Positions 33,101-47,400 of a stretch of DNA of 64,000 nucleotides are shown here, in pieces; within the stretch, counting starts at the first letter, position 1; each line of letters starts with the position of its first letter. Source of the stretch: Ophioceras dolichostomum (taxonomy: Eukaryota; Ascomycota; Sordariomycetes; Magnaporthales; Ophioceraceae); NCBI GenBank assembly GCA_003049485.1, contig PYST01000078.1:1-64000 (forward strand), read 5' to 3'. The translations under genes were made by a program, and so were the position numbers. Below the pieces are notes generated by a model. It was given only the letters and a program-made list of their open reading frames with translations, was not told the DNA's origin and made no database searches.

Positions 33101-36100
33101 TTGAAATGTCTACTACGCAGTGTGTTGCCGATGTCAGGGGTGGTGCTTGTAGTACCTATCTTGCCTCGCCTGCGGACTTTTCGCTTGCGGAATTTTTCCG
33201 CCATGGACATCGCCACCGAGGAGGAGGAGAGGAATTAACGCCGCCAAGATCCTCCGCTCATTCCGGTGTTGATGCTGGATAGGCGTAGACAATATGGGAC
33301 AAGCTGTCAAACAAACAAGGAAAGCAAGCACATCTACAAGGGGCACTAGTGTACGGAGTATACCGCACTATAGGACGCCACAGAACAATAAAAGTCGCGG
33401 GTTGTGCGGCAGGCAGTCCGCGGGACGGGATGGTTTTGGAGATGGACAACATCTCGACATGTATTGGCCTCGGAGCTGCGTCCGAATGCAGGCAGGAGCC
33501 GATCCACATTTCATCATCCATCATTCAAGTCCACACAAGACGAAACTCCACGGGACGCCACCTCGGGGGGGTAGGTAGGCACTAGGCACACAGGTGGCAA
33601 CTACATAGCAAGAAGAGAAGAAGTCCGATGCCAGCCGCAACGCGGATGCGCAATCTCTCTCGTGTCCCGCCCACAACCGTGATGTCAGGAACAAAATGAC
33701 AGGCGAAGGAAATCGAACGTCCACTAGCACTTAATCCTACGGTAGTGGAAGGTAGGAAGGAGCACGCACACCGAGGACGAGGACGAGGATGAAGGGACAA
33801 AAAATGCAGGGGAGAGGAGTGCAGATGGCTGCAGATGCAAAATGCAAAATGCAGTTCTGGCACTCCTTCTCTCTCCTCTCCCGTGCCGGCACTAGTCAGG
33901 AACGGATCACCGACGACTGGGTACAGCCGGGGGCCTGCCGAGGTTGGCCCGTCACCACGACTCGCGGGAGTGTACTGTAGGAGGTACAGTATGTATGCCG
34001 TATGCCGTAGACTGTCAAGCACGTTTCGCCACGTATCATGGAGGCTTTGCCAGTTGCCACGCCTTTTCTTATGATAATGATGGTTAACTACGTATGTGTC
34101 ACTACGAGCGGGACTAATTTTAAGGCTAAGGCTGAAGAGATATGGGCTTGGCCAATTTCACGACGGGGATGCCCGGTAGGCAACGAGAAACTTCGCATGC
34201 ACTGTGGGCGACTGAGCGAGGGAGGGAGGGGTGTGGGTGTTGGGAGGTGTGAATGATGTTGTGGATTGCTTCAAATCCCTTGAGAGGGGTTGATGCTACA
34301 TACCACATTATGTGCATGGAGCCAGCAGCCAGCTCGTGCGCGTGGACGGTATATTCTTCTCCATCCAAACGACGGCGGTGTTGATGGACGGCGAGACGTC
34401 GGGGTGTACTCTTGTCGTTGTGTAGTTACAGGGGCTGAAATACGGCCGACCGAGACATCCGAAGCAACATAACTGTCAAGGCATTATTATTGTTGAGGTT
34501 TAGGAAGCATTCGACACGTTCTCGTCGTAAAATATTACGGTGACGCAGCAAAAGTGCAATTACCGAGTGTTCTGGGGAACATGTTGGTGTCTTGTGTGCT
34601 TTGCATGTGAAAGAGTTGAGCCGAGCAAACATGGAATTGATGATGGGTCCTCAATCGAATCGTCGTGCTGGGCGCGGCTGGCATCATCATCAAACATTAT
34701 CAGGAATATTGTTTTCTTGTCCGGTTGTATTCATGTAACACCGCTGAAGAACGCAGACCGCTTTGGTCTGCATGCAAATGTACGTTATGTAGAGTCTGGT
34801 TCTTTTTTGGCGTCTTTTGCTCAGCTCTCCGTGCTTTCTTTTGCCTTCCCGAGGCATCCCTGGAATGGGACGGGACAAGGAAGGCAATAGTGCCGATCCA
34901 TCGGATGAAACCCTCGATCGGGAAGGCGAAGAGGAATTATTTCTATTTCCCCATCTTCGCTCCATATTTCTAAGTTGTTCATCGATTTTCTCGAAGATTT
35001 CCTTTTTTGGGGGTTTCCCAATACACTTTCCAAAGGTACCTATCGGCCGACCGGACGGGAATTGGAAGTACCTAGTCGGGCTAGTACAATGGTAAATGGA
35101 TACAGGCGGAGTTTCTTTTGTGGACATTCTATTCGGCGGAGGGGCATGGAAGCAAGAAGAGAAGGGAAGGGGAAAAGGGTGAAAGGGGTGAAAACTGAAA
35201 AAGGGGTGATGATGACAACCCTACCGGCAGGCACTTTGAGCCGTGGGATGGATGACAGGGGAGAGGAGAAGGAAGGGCGTGCGTGGATTGATGAGTGGGA
35301 TGGAATCATCAAGAAACAAGAAAGGGGAGGCGGAGAAAAGGAAAGCAGGCGACTTGGATTTGAGCGAAACACCTCGACTCCCTGCCTTTCGTGCCATTGA
35401 GAGATCGTGGTGGCGACAGATCAAACCTGCCAGGGGTCCGTCGGTGAGCGGACTTGGCCCTCCGTAAACCTTGCACTGTCCGGAAGGCACGGAGTTGGAG
35501 TTGGGGGTGGAATTTCGGAGACGAAGCAAAGGTGAGGAGCCAGACGGTCGGGATATCCTTACCATCAGTCATCAGGCAGATACTACATACTTCAGGTTCT
35601 TCCCGGAGCAGCAGGCGGCCAACAGCCTGTGTGTGGTGCATGATTCCATGAAAGGTGAAGACTCCACGTGCAGCGTCCAAGGGAAGGGAGACCGTGGTGG
35701 CAGCGGCGGCAGCGGCGGCATCGGCGGTGGCATTCGCAGCGGCCTTGTGAGGCTTCTCGGCGTGACATGTCTCAGGCGGGGCGTAGGGAGTGTAATGGAG
35801 CGAGGTGCAAGGTCGCTGGGCTGGTATGGATAACGTGCTAGCGTGCTATAGCCTGTTTGAGGATAGTCCATGTACTGGCATCCAGCTTCGTGGCTCGTGG
35901 GTACCCTGCAAGGCTGCAGTTGTTGCAGTACTGTGTACTTGTGTTAACGCCATGAACGTGGCCGGACATTGATCGACGTGACGGGCCGTGGGGTACCCGA
36001 GAGCGGAATTAAAACCGATGGAGCTGTAACAGTAATAGTGTTCGAGAGAGGGCTCGTCGGGCTTGGACCAGGCTAGGCTGCAACGATGGAGTTGGAGAGC

Positions 36101-39100
36101 TCGTTTGATCCTGACCTGTTGTCATCGGGCTTTGGAGGGATTTGAATCCATCTACGAGGTCCCATTACCGTCAAGGACGGCGCCCGCGAGTGAATAGCCT
36201 TGGGTGAACGGGCGATGCCCCATCTACTCTCTGATTGCTTCGGTTCTGTAAGGTACCAGGCTGATGACGAAGCCAGCATTGAAGTAGCCATTGCTCCAAC
36301 CAGACGGCTTTCGCCCGCGTACTCCCGGAGTTCCGTTGCGTTCAGCACCTATCCGTTCATACAGTAGTGTTCCAGTATTCTCCCCCACAGCGAAGAAGGC
36401 CGCTGTGTGCCAGCCATACTCACCTCCGAGAAAGGCCTCGAGGTGAGAAAGCCTCCGTCGGGGGCGAAGTGCGTGTGTGGGATTTGGGTTGACAAGCTTC
36501 GTTGCCCCTCATCCTATCTTCCAATTCCTTTGAGCCTCATTGGGGAGGGGAACCTTGGGTCGGCATGTGAATGCACTCTGGTGGGCTGCATTCCGTTTGG
36601 CCAGTTTACGAGGCCTAGAATTTTGTGCGGTAATATGTTCAAGGGACAGTGGCACTTACACACCTACCGAAGAAGGCTGCGATGGGCCATCCAGCAGGAA
36701 TTGAACGCTGATACTGCTCAGGACCTGTGTGTTCGGCTGACTCTGACCTGAGGACCAGCGAGTAAGGGGCCGCCATCAACGCCCCCTCCGCAAGTCGAGT
36801 GCATTCGTGATTCCAAAGAAAGAAACCAAGCCGGTGTGATGGGTCTGTGATGGGTATGTGATGGTCTCGTGCAGTCTGCAGTTTCTCTTGCTAGTGCGTG
36901 TTGGTGGCCTCGTAGCGGATTTTAGGCGTTTGGCGTTTCTCAGCCCTGTGAGGCGACCGTACGGTAACAGTATTCCAGTCGTCTCTTTGAGCATCATTCG
37001 ATACGGAGCAGTTATCGTCGATGCCGGCTGGGTTCGCCCCTCCAAAAATGACCCCGAATGCAGCACTCCCTCCTGGAGGCTGAGAGAATTGAATGCCACA
37101 CGTGCTTCCTGAGCCGAATCCACGAGACTATCGGAAACTATGGCCTCACATTGAGAGACAGAACCGAGAGAAGAGGGTGGGGGAGGATTGAGGGGTGGTT
37201 AGCGCGCTGTCTTTGGTCCTGATCCTTCGGCACTGCCTGATAGGCCTTGATTAGGAAAAACAAACCGGGCAGGCCATCATCATGCGTATCCTCAGGCACC
37301 CATTCCATCAACCCCACCCTCACCCACCTACCTCGCCCGGCTCGTGGTGGGAGTGATATGAGTGGTATCGTTGAACGGAACCGCATACCGAGTCGTGCAA
37401 CGTGTGTCACTGCGATGAATAACGACTCGGCAGAGCGACGTTGCCGTGCTTCCGCCATCGTGGCGATCATGCCATAGATCTTTCTTCAAAGGGCGATACG
37501 ACGTACGTGCCTGCCACCAGCCAGCCATCAGCAAGCCAGCCGTTCTTGCTGCTTCAGCTGCTGCGAGCTTGACAGTTGTTGGCGTGGGGGGGACATCTTC
37601 ATTCATGTTGCGATCGCGTGTTCGCTGTCGTGGCTGTTCTTCCTTGTCTTCCTGCCTGCCTGCCTGCATGCATCTGATGCTCGACAGAAAGCTGCCCGTT
37701 GTGGCAAGGACGAGTTTTGAGAAGCTAGTCCTGTTTGAGGCAGTATAGTTCCCTATAGTAATTGGTGATGGTAGGCCAAGCAGCTTGCAGTTAGCATGGT
37801 CCTTGTGCGCACGCCACCACCACCACCATCACCAAAGTTGTCAACTACGGCCTGCTCTGTCCATCGTCCGCCCTGTACAGTATGAGAAATAAAATATCTC
37901 CCGATGCTGCCGTTGATGCTCGTGCAACCCAGATCCAGCACATTTCTTAGCCCGATGGGCTGGCGGGCTGGCGGGTTGGCGGTCTGCTAATAGCGGGCTA
38001 GCTGGCGGGGCCGTGTCAATATCGAGTGCTCACCGGTTCAATTCGGTGACTTATCGTTCTCTTCGCGAGTGGCGCATCTCAACCAAGTGAACCAACCTCA
38101 AGCTGCGATCGCAGGTCGTGCACGACCAGGTGCAGCGGGCTGAAATCGAACCCCCTCTCGCTTGTCCGCATCGAGCGACGAGGGCTGATGGTCAAGTGTG
38201 CAGCCAACGTTTTGTCACCCTGGCAAAACGAGGGGCCAAGGAAAACGAAATGGTGGTGGCGTTTTCAGCTGAAAAACAATATTCCGCACATACAGGTGAC
38301 CACAGTGATGATGTCTCAATGAGGGCACCTAACGCCGAGAAAGAGGGGTTCTGCTTATAGTGTAAAAGGGCTCTTAGCTCCTGCGGCTGGAAGGGACTGG
38401 AGTTGTGATGCTCATCCTCCTGCACGCTATTGGAACGAACACCCCGGCACACAAGCCATCAACCCATTCCTGGTTCAACCTCGCTAAAAAGAGGAAGGCC
38501 GTCGGGATCTGAACCCGTGTTGAATGAATGAGGTTAAGGCGGACGGAGATACAGCTCCGTGCAGTAGACTCGATGGTGGCTCGACATATTCATGCAGGGT
38601 CCTGTGCTGCCCTGCCTGTCATAAAATTGTGCAGAGATAGTGATGCCTGCCTGGACCTAGGTGAGGGGTGGTGCTCAAACCCCTCTAAGTGACATCCAGT
38701 CAATGAATTAATTCTACCGAGGCTTCGGGGGCCGAATTGCCTTGATGATTTCTACAGTGCTTCCTACATACGAAAGCCAATCCCGACTGCTTGGATCACC
38801 CAGACGAACCCTCCGACGGACAGGATACATCGCACATACGGAATCCTGCCGCTAGCTGTCGGCCGAGATACTGGAGCTCCGTTAGCAGACAGACAGGTCC
38901 ATTTTTGTTTGTTTTTAGCGCGCACGGGCACGGGTTGGCGCTGGCAACCTGCACCCACATCCGGCGAGCTTGCACGGTGCGGCGGGCTGCAGACGGTGTT
39001 CAGTCTTCAAATCCCATGCAGCTCCGGCCTTGCAGGAAGAGAGAGAGAGGGTTTGCTGATAGCCCACAGGCAACAACAGTCCGAGCCGAAAACCGAAAGA

Positions 39101-41371
39101 TGCGGTGACTGCTCTAAAAATGGACAAGAATATTGCTCGGAACCTGGCATTGTGTTTTGATTGACGAGAAGAACAGGCGGCACGCAGTTTGGTTCGCTGG
39201 TCGGAGATCACACAACACAAGTGTAGATGAGATGACTCTGAGATTGTCCCAGTCTTAGCCTTCCCCTGCGGCTGGAGAATGATGAGCTCGTATTGGGGAA
39301 ACAATGGCATTGGCATCAACCAGGCGCTAGACTGCTTCCGAAGATCGAAAGGAGGGTTGCCGTTGGCGCCTGGGTTGTTGCCAAGCGGGGGCGACACACC
39401 CAAAGATGGACGCATATTTCATTCTTCTGTAACGTCCCTGTGATGCTTGCGAAGGTCACCATTGGCGGCGAGATTGTCATTGAGAACCGAGGCCATTGTG
39501 TCATTGATGAGGCGGTCAGAATTGTTTTGCTGTTGCCTGAGATGGGTGTGTGATTTCCAAGCATTGGAGTTTGGAGATGGAAATGGATGGCCGTCCTCGG
39601 AGAGGACCATCGAAAGGGGCAGGAAGGCCGGGCCGTCCAGTGCGCAACGAGGGACCGCGCCTGTGGTCTTGCTGTGCTGACTGCTACCGCACCTAACACC
39701 CGGTTTGGGGGACAGGTACGATGGCGGCTCCGCGACTTGAGGCTCTCGCCTCCTGAATCCTTAGGCAGGAAGGAGGTGGACCCTGAAGCACGAGAGGGCG
39801 AGGAGGGGGGAGGCAAAAGGGCATGGCCGATTCGTGAAACCCGAGCTGCAAACTAGGTCGACAATGCGGGATTTTTGCTTCTGGTATGCATAGAGGGCCA
39901 ACCAGAGTACTAGTGAGATTGTTGGGAGAGGGAAGAGCGACGAGATAGACTGCAGACTGCTGCGTCATCCCAGCTGGTGGTCTATCTGCCTCAGGTGCCT
40001 ACCTCCTGTGCTGCACTCAACGTTTTTCAGTCAGCCAGCCTCAGGTTGCCGGCGCATTGTAACGCACACTTCTGATTAGTGAAACTTCAATGCACATGAC
40101 CGACATGCGCGAAATTTTCAGCCGTGACTGACCGACTGTGGTGCACAAACAGTAGAGGAGAATAAGGAGGCGAGACCATCAGCGGGCAAATTGATGGCAA
40201 CACCACGCACCAGGTACAACGCACACATAGCAACCAAAATATTTCCAATCCCATATTGCCAGGAACGGAAATACCTTCCCGACCCTTCATCAATATCATC
40301 AATCCAGGACCGGGGCAATAATTCTTGCCACATTTGGGAGCCTTCTCCAGGTACTCCGTCCGTCATCAGCACTAGAGCGCCGGACAAAAGTAAGAGCCTC
40401 GCCTGCTAAAAAGGGGAAGGAGAAACGATAGGATCACGAGAAGGCGCCGCTCAATGCCATAGTGTGTGCCATGTACACAGTACGTAACGGGAATCGACAG
40501 GGACCCCTTCCCATACCCACCTCACCTCCCCGCGGCCTTCTGCTTGGCTCGCGCCGCGGGGATGTCGTCGGTATTGAGCAAGCGCAGCGCAGAGGCTGTC
40601 TAGTGAAGAAACCAATATCGCCGTGAGAGAAGAGTGAAATCGCGAACTGGAAACCCGGAAGAGAACGGCATGAGGCCCAAGGGTGGTCTCGGAACCTTGA
40701 TTGCTTGCTCGCTTGCTTGCCCGCTGCTCAGCGAGGCGGTGACGGTAGTGGTGTTGGTGGTGGTGACCGACCACCATCCATACATCACACACGCCCCCCT
40801 TTACTTCCTTCCTCCTCTGATGGTTGATGGTGCTCGCCCATGTCTCTGCGCTGCTACTGGTTAGCCCAGATGTCTTGCTCGTTTCCGCATCGCGGGAAGG
40901 GAAAGCGGGATGACAGCCAAGGTCCCTTGTCCGACGAGACCCCAGAACTGCCAATAGCAGACGGCGAACAGGGTGATGGACGGGATGGGATGGAGAAGCG
41001 CCGACCAACGGCACTGGGCGACTTCGAGGCCACTTCGAGGCCACTTCGAGGCGGACATGGGGGATCGCTTGATCAACACTCCTTGACTCTGTGGCTTGCC
41101 CAATCACAGACCACGCAGGTGAGTCCTGCCTGCGACAGGCCGAGTCGATGGCGGGCCATCAACCAGGACCCTGAATGGACCGGCCATGTGGTGTAGTTGG
41201 ACGAAGCTCGCCACGCGACGCCGCCGGTCGCGGAGAGGACACCAATACGTCTCCTCCCCCCCTTCCCTCCCACTGCCTTGCCTAACCTCGTTCCAGGAAA
41301 GAATAGCCTGTCGAAGCAATCTTGTCCAAGTGTCGCCCAGCGGGCCGACTGCGTCGACAGTCAGGGGGGGG
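30165..41371. other. Gene-poor tract, part 1 (to the assembly gap)
   Basis: No reading frame with a family motif, consistent codon pattern or plausible spliced continuation was found on either strand. Parts near 30730-31100 and 31370-31450 are moderately AT-rich; the rest is balanced. Short T-arm-like words occur on the minus strand between 36.1 and 38.6 kb but do not fold as tRNAs. TAGGTACC-like words are scattered. Divergent small peptides or noncoding RNAs cannot be excluded. Confidence 0.5.
41021..41052. repeat. 11-bp tandem repeat (ACTTCGAGGCC) x 3
   Basis: Three head-to-tail copies, the last lacking its final base. No coding context. Confidence 0.85.
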
Positions 41372-41420
41372 NNNNNNNNNNNNNNNNNNNNNNNNNNNNN
41401 NNNNNNNNNNNNNNNNNNNN
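41372..41420. other. Assembly gap (49 N) preceded by a G run
   Basis: N characters directly follow a run of eight G. The G homopolymer probably stopped sequencing; the true gap length is unknown. Confidence 0.95.
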
Positions 41421-44400
41421 CCGAGGAGAAAGCTGGATGGCGAGCAGCTCATCAGTCAGCTAGCTAGGTAGGTATCTAGGCAGGTAGCTCATCAGCACCA
41501 CCGTAGTGGGAGCTGGACGAGCCCCCTTCACACGGCGTCTTCGCGGGCGATATTGGGACTGACTTTTGGTGGCGCTGACTAGGCCGTCCTATAGCTCCAC
41601 GTCTTGTCCTCCCGTGCCTGAATCGTATGGAGGCAGCTTCCCAGACAAAGGCAGGAGTGAGCGTATTGGAGGCGGTGAACCGAAACTTTGTTCAGGGACC
41701 TGGGACAAGTCAGGCGTGATGGCGGCGATGGCGAAAAAAAAAAAAAAAGGCCCCCAAAAATGACCGACGGCACTGGGTCCGTCGGTCAACCAGCTTTCAA
41801 AAGCACACAAAAAAACAAGAAAACATGACGCAAATCAATCCACTCACGTGCATTGCATCTGGCGGAGAAATATCGAGTGTCAATACGAATTCTTGTCCGA
41901 GTTCCAATTGACTGGACGACAGTGAGTGGGAAAAACAGGGACAGGCGAATTCAACCGCGAGGTTGGAGGCTGGACCTGGCAGGTTGCGACGGACCGCGTG
42001 CCGATCACTGGCAAGTGCAGCTGAATGGCAACTGCCGTCGCGTGTCACCAGCCACTGGATCGGCGGACCAGGCGGGCGGGCGGCCGCTGACTAGCGACTG
42101 AGTGGCTGCTAGAGCATCGCGAGCTGTACCAGTCAGGAGGGCGGGACCCGGTGTTGAATCAGGGCTATTCAGTGAGGCTTGGAGGCTTGTACGGACAGCT
42201 TCGCGGCCTTTTCGCCACCACCACCGATATTCGTGCCGTTTTCTGACGCGCACCTTTCCTGGTGAGGAAGGATGACCGAGGACTTGATGATGAGAGGCGT
42301 GCTTGCATCTGCGTGATGCGGATTGATTAGAGCATGTTATGAGCTCACGCGCTCGCGCACGCGCAACACACGACGCACGCTCGTCTCCGGCTGGGTGGAT
42401 CGGAGCAATTGAGCTGAGGAGAGCATAAGGAAACGATGGAAGTCAGGAGTCAGAAGTGAGGGCCGTCCATACGTCGCGTCTGAATTTGCGGTCAGTGATG
42501 ATGCAGCTGAGATAGGGAGAAACAGACGCACACAGCAGAGATATCGATTCGAGTCAGGCGGGACGACGCAAGAGCTCTCGGGGCACTGTGTTCGCCAAGA
42601 ACAGGCTGACTCTCCCGCCGAGATGTCTGTGGCATTCCCGACCGATTCTACACAGGGCATGCTGGGTCGGCTGGATATTAGCCGCCCCGAGATTCAATGA
42701 TGCGAGAAGAGTACTGTGTAGGGCGAAAAAAGTGATTATCGAAAGAAGGCATATTCCTGGTTGTGGGTGTTTCTGCAAGCTTCGGCACATCTTCTCTTCA
42801 TCTGATCAAGAAAGGGAAGGATTTGTGTCCGTCGATGATGCAGAAGAGAGGGCAAGGGGCGGCAAGATACAAGGGCTTGAGAAGGAAAGGGCGGGGACTT
42901 GGTTGGCCCCCGATGTTCCGCACAGCTTTTTTCTGGCCGGCCCGTCCCTGCGAGCACCTGCTATACTACACAGTACTGGAACGACTGAAGACTTTTCGAA
43001 TATTAGGGCTCGATTGGGTTGCGCGGGGCGCCGAGGAGAAAGGCGGGCACAGGGGCAGGAATGGCAAAGAGAAGCAAGTCGGGACGGCGATCGCCGCACA
43101 GATATTCGATACGCAGCAGATCCTTCAAACTGTGTCCGTACACCTGACAGCCCCGATGCAAACTGATAACGTCCTCCGTCCATCTGAGCCTTCCGAGCCC
43201 TCCTGTTTCGAGAGCGGTGGGGACAAAAATCAAGGTTTTCTTGCGACTATCTTGGCCCAGCTGGGCAAAGAAGGCTGAGTTGAAGTGGTAGTGCAGCAGA
43301 AATTGATGTTCGCTGCAGGAGGTGTTTTTTTCTTTTCTTTTTTTTTTCTCCTACACGCTGGTGTGTGCCGCGGGAGTGAAACTCGAGCTACTCCTGGTGG
43401 GGCCAAATCGCCGGACGGACCTACCCCTAAGCCGTAAGGATGTCGGAGGAAGTGCTAGGAATTTTTGGGCTAGGATATCGGCCGAGAGAAGTTGGCCAGC
43501 CTAGTAGGCATTATCACCACCTCCACCACCCCTTCCATTCGCCTCGTTGGTGTTCGTCGACTTGCTTTGTCCAGAGCACAACCAACCAGTAACATCTTAT
43601 CCTGGTTATCAATCACCATTCATCATCAAATCCGTCGTCCATCGGTCGACCGGCTCCTCCAAGACGGGCCACGGAGCAGAGGACCGATGACCATTCGAAT
43701 CCATCGTTTATTATGAAATCGTGTCTCAGTAAGAACACCACACCAAATGGTACGAGATGAGACGATCTGTGTTCCTCGTTATTCTCACAACACACGCAAG
43801 CAAAGATACGATACGACATGACAGACAATATACGGTAGCATGTAGATGGAATAGGAGAAGGGGTACGGGGTACGAGCGACGAAGCGCAGCTCCTCCCACT
43901 TGTTTGAACGGGATGGATTGCCCCTGGATGAAATCAATCGATGGATTGAACGGGGCGGAAAACCCAATGACATCGGCAGTTGCCCGATCAAGGCACAATG
44001 CCATGCCCAACCAATTCGCCCACCCCCATCCCATATTCCACATCAGTGATCACCAATTACCTACTCATTTATGATGATGCTTGTTGCTGATGAGCATGGA
44101 GGTTCCGAGGCATCATGGAAGGGAATCCCTTCCTGGAAGGCCCTTACGCGGAAGCCCACCAGAAAAGAAACCACACATGAAGGTATGTACATCACTGCAA
44201 CATCACTGTTAGCCCCCAGCGTCCATTCCCGCCGATCGTCCCGCAGCCCAGCCCGGAGACGCCCTCCAGATTGGGCTCGCATCCGGGGATGGGAAACAAG
44301 GGCCGAGCAAAAACAACGGGGATGCGTGATACTTCCCCCATGTTCTAGTGGGGGTGATGGTTTCTTTTCTTCTCCTTCCCTTCTTCTCCTTTTTATTTGG

Positions 44401-47400
44401 ACTTTTTGTTTGGTTCGCGACGCGGAACAAACACCTGAACACGGAGTCAAGACTCGGGACAGAGGAGTGGGAGGTAGGGAGGGGCGGCTCGTCGGAATTT
44501 TGCGTGCGTAATCCGCAATCTCTCGTTTCCTCAGGTTGCGCGCAACGCCGGCCCCTTTGGCCTGGCGAGCCTGAACTTGCCTCGGCTTTTTTTCCCCTTC
44601 TCTTCTGGTGCTGTCGCAATCCCTCATCACCGCGAAACGCCCGGGACGGCAGGGAGGGTGTCATGTTGCTGTTGTCTTTCATTGCTTCCTCAGGTTGATG
44701 ATCCTTTCTTCATCTTCCATCACACCCCTCCCTCCCCTCCCCTCCCCTTCCTCCCCGCCCGCTTCTTCTCCCTCCGCCCCGCCCTGTCCTGATTGGGGCT
44801 GGAATGAAGCGATGAGAGAACGGTGATCTTTCACGACGGAAGGAACGAGTCCTGGCAGGGCAGGGTAGGGCAGGATAGGGCGGGCATAGCGCTCCCGCCT
44901 TTGCCATTTCCCTACACTGCCCTATCCCACCTGCCCTGCCGCCGTGGAGCGTGGTTGGTAGCGTGTCGGACAGTTGCACGGTGGGCGCGGCGGCCTGAGG
45001 CCTGGTGCGGTTTTGACTTAGGGTGTTGCCACTCACAGGCCACGGAGAGGAATCGGACAGGGGCAGGGCAAATCGAGCAAACAGCGAAGTCATGTCGTGC
45101 AGCTCGGATGGACGTGCATGCTTCCATGCTTGTGCTTGCGATGTGTGCGTCGTGCTGTGCTCTGCATATGTCCTTGTCTGCTCCGTATGACTTCCGTGGT
45201 CATTCGTCCGGTCCAAAAAAGAGCCGGGATGATGGGGGTCGGGGAGGGGGACCAACCTGACATGACATGACAGAGGAAGCGCCAGGGCCGATGGAGCTGT
45301 ACATACAACCACACAGAGCCAATGTCTACCCCTCGTGATGAGTCGAGCCGAGCTGGCGCCGTGACCAACGAGTCGTGTATCACCAAAAGTGTCTATAGGG
45401 CCACGAAGGAGGTCGGGCGGGAAATCACAAACAAGATACCGGACCAAAAAAAATGAAAAGAAAAATGAACCCTTCTTCCACTGGGCGGGCTTCCAGAAGG
45501 AACGTGCCGTCCTCAATTTGGATGTGTGACCAGGCTCATCTCGTCGAACCAAACCACTACCGGCCCGGCCACGTCGTGGTCATGAAGCCCCCACTCCCTA
45601 CCGCCGCCCGCGTGTTCCGCCCGCCTCGCGGTTGTTAGTAATAATTGTACAAGTTAGCGGGTGGTAATAAGTAAGGGGCGCACGGAATAGTCTGTTCGAA
45701 GATTCGTGGGAGGAAAATCCGTTACCGAAAAGGGCAATAGGAATGGAAGTCATGCTAATCCGTATGAACGTGTTGGTGTGAACTCATTCTTAGTCGAGAG
45801 AGAAATTTAGGATCGCAAAAATGTGACGGAATAATCCCACGGAGGATTCCATTGGAGCGTGGAAGTTAGTTCCCTACTAGGTTCTGATACTGGGCAGAGG
45901 CATGGAAGTGCGGAGGAAAGTAGCCGAAGGAAAGTTCTCTACCGCCCTGATAGGCTTGCCAGTCGCCCTGGCGGGTTCCAGAGGGAGTGAGTGTGCACCT
46001 AGTTGCGGCTCCTGTGCGGCGTGGTTATGTGAGTTTGTGCGGGCTTGCAGGCTCGCAGCGGTTCATGTTGGAGGATATTTCTGGCATCTTCGACGGGACC
46101 TGACGGGACCTGACGGACCATGTGTGTGTCAATCGCTCCCGAGCGGCCACGAGTTGCGTCCACCTTCCACTAGTCCCCCAGAATCCAGATCCAGTTTGAC
46201 GATAGTCCCGTCCATCCCACCGTTCCAACCGCCCGCCTACCTACCTAGGTACCTACCCACTCACTTGTCGATGGATGATGATAAGTGTGGACCGACAGCG
46301 GCCGGCCGCACACACAGAGGGACTATTAATGGAAAAACCAAAGCGAGATCCAAATCTCCCATCTCGTTGCCACGCTCCTGCAGCCCACCAAGGAGGCCAC
46401 CACTTCAGAAGGACGAAAGTGATAGTAAAGGACAAAGGCCAATTTTACCCCGCCTTTGTTGTTTCGTCCAGGCCCCAACCCGTCTGGCTCCGAAAGGGCG
46501 GCCGCGATCACCGTCCATCCGCCTGCACGCACACAGACGGCTTTTTTGCAGGCGAGATAAAAAAGAAACACGATGAGTGGAGAAGGGGAAGAGTGGAGGA
46601 AGACAAAGAATGGTTTCTAGCCTGCGAGGCACCCCTGGCCTTCAGATGCTTTCAGGCGCTCTGAGACATACCATCCGAGAGAAGAGGGGGGGAAAAGTCC
46701 CTCAAAAACCAATCGTGGCGCAGCAGTCTCATGCCTTGCCTGCTTGTTTGTGTGCTTGGGCGTGGTTCAGCCCTTTTGGACCTCTGACCTTATCCGTAGG
46801 GCTGAACTTCCATCCAAGGCCACCGGCAAGCCACCACCAGCCAGCAGGGGCCGGATCAGCGACCGTCCGACCTGCGCTAGCATTTTGTGGGGGGTTTTTT
46901 TTTTCTCTCGTTCGGGCCACTTGTCGCAGCCAACCCGTCACTTGCACAGTCGCGTCAGTCAACCAGTTAGTTCGTCTGGTCTGCTGTTTACTCCTTGGTC
47001 ATTGTTGTGCTCACTCCAGATAGTGGATGTGCGTGCGTTGTGGGCTGCGGAGGACCGGCGCAGACTAGGCGTACATTAATTAGGTCAGCTTGCCTGCGAT
47101 CGGCGGCTATACCACGAAAACAACAAAGTCTGTCAGCAGGTGCTGGGAAAAGAGAGAGAAAACAAAAGAGGCCAAAACGACGGAAAAGAAATATTAATTG
47201 GAACTGTGCCGAAGCGCCGTGCAGAATTGGAGAGATATTGGGCGTGTATGACCACAAAAACGAGCAAACCTTAAGGGCTCGGATTGGGTTCTCGGCCGGG
47301 GCTGGTCAGCAGCTTTTCTGCCGTCGTGGCTGCCAAACGCCGCCATCTCGAAAGCGCTTACTGATACCGTCGAGGCTACCACGGGCTACTGGACCAGAGG

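Noticed and set aside
36125..36150. B-box-like GGATTCAAATCC on the minus strand
   Set aside because: The conserved G53-C61 pair is absent and no matching acceptor stem or A box was found.
38495..38525. tRNA T-arm-like sequence on the minus strand (GGGTTCAGATCCC)
   Set aside because: The invariant A58 position is G, the acceptor stem has no upstream partner, and no D-arm or anticodon arm could be folded.
44710..45552. Minus-strand frame of 280 codons
   Set aside because: Low-complexity composition with Gly/Arg repeats at the end and no recognisable domain; likely chance open frame.
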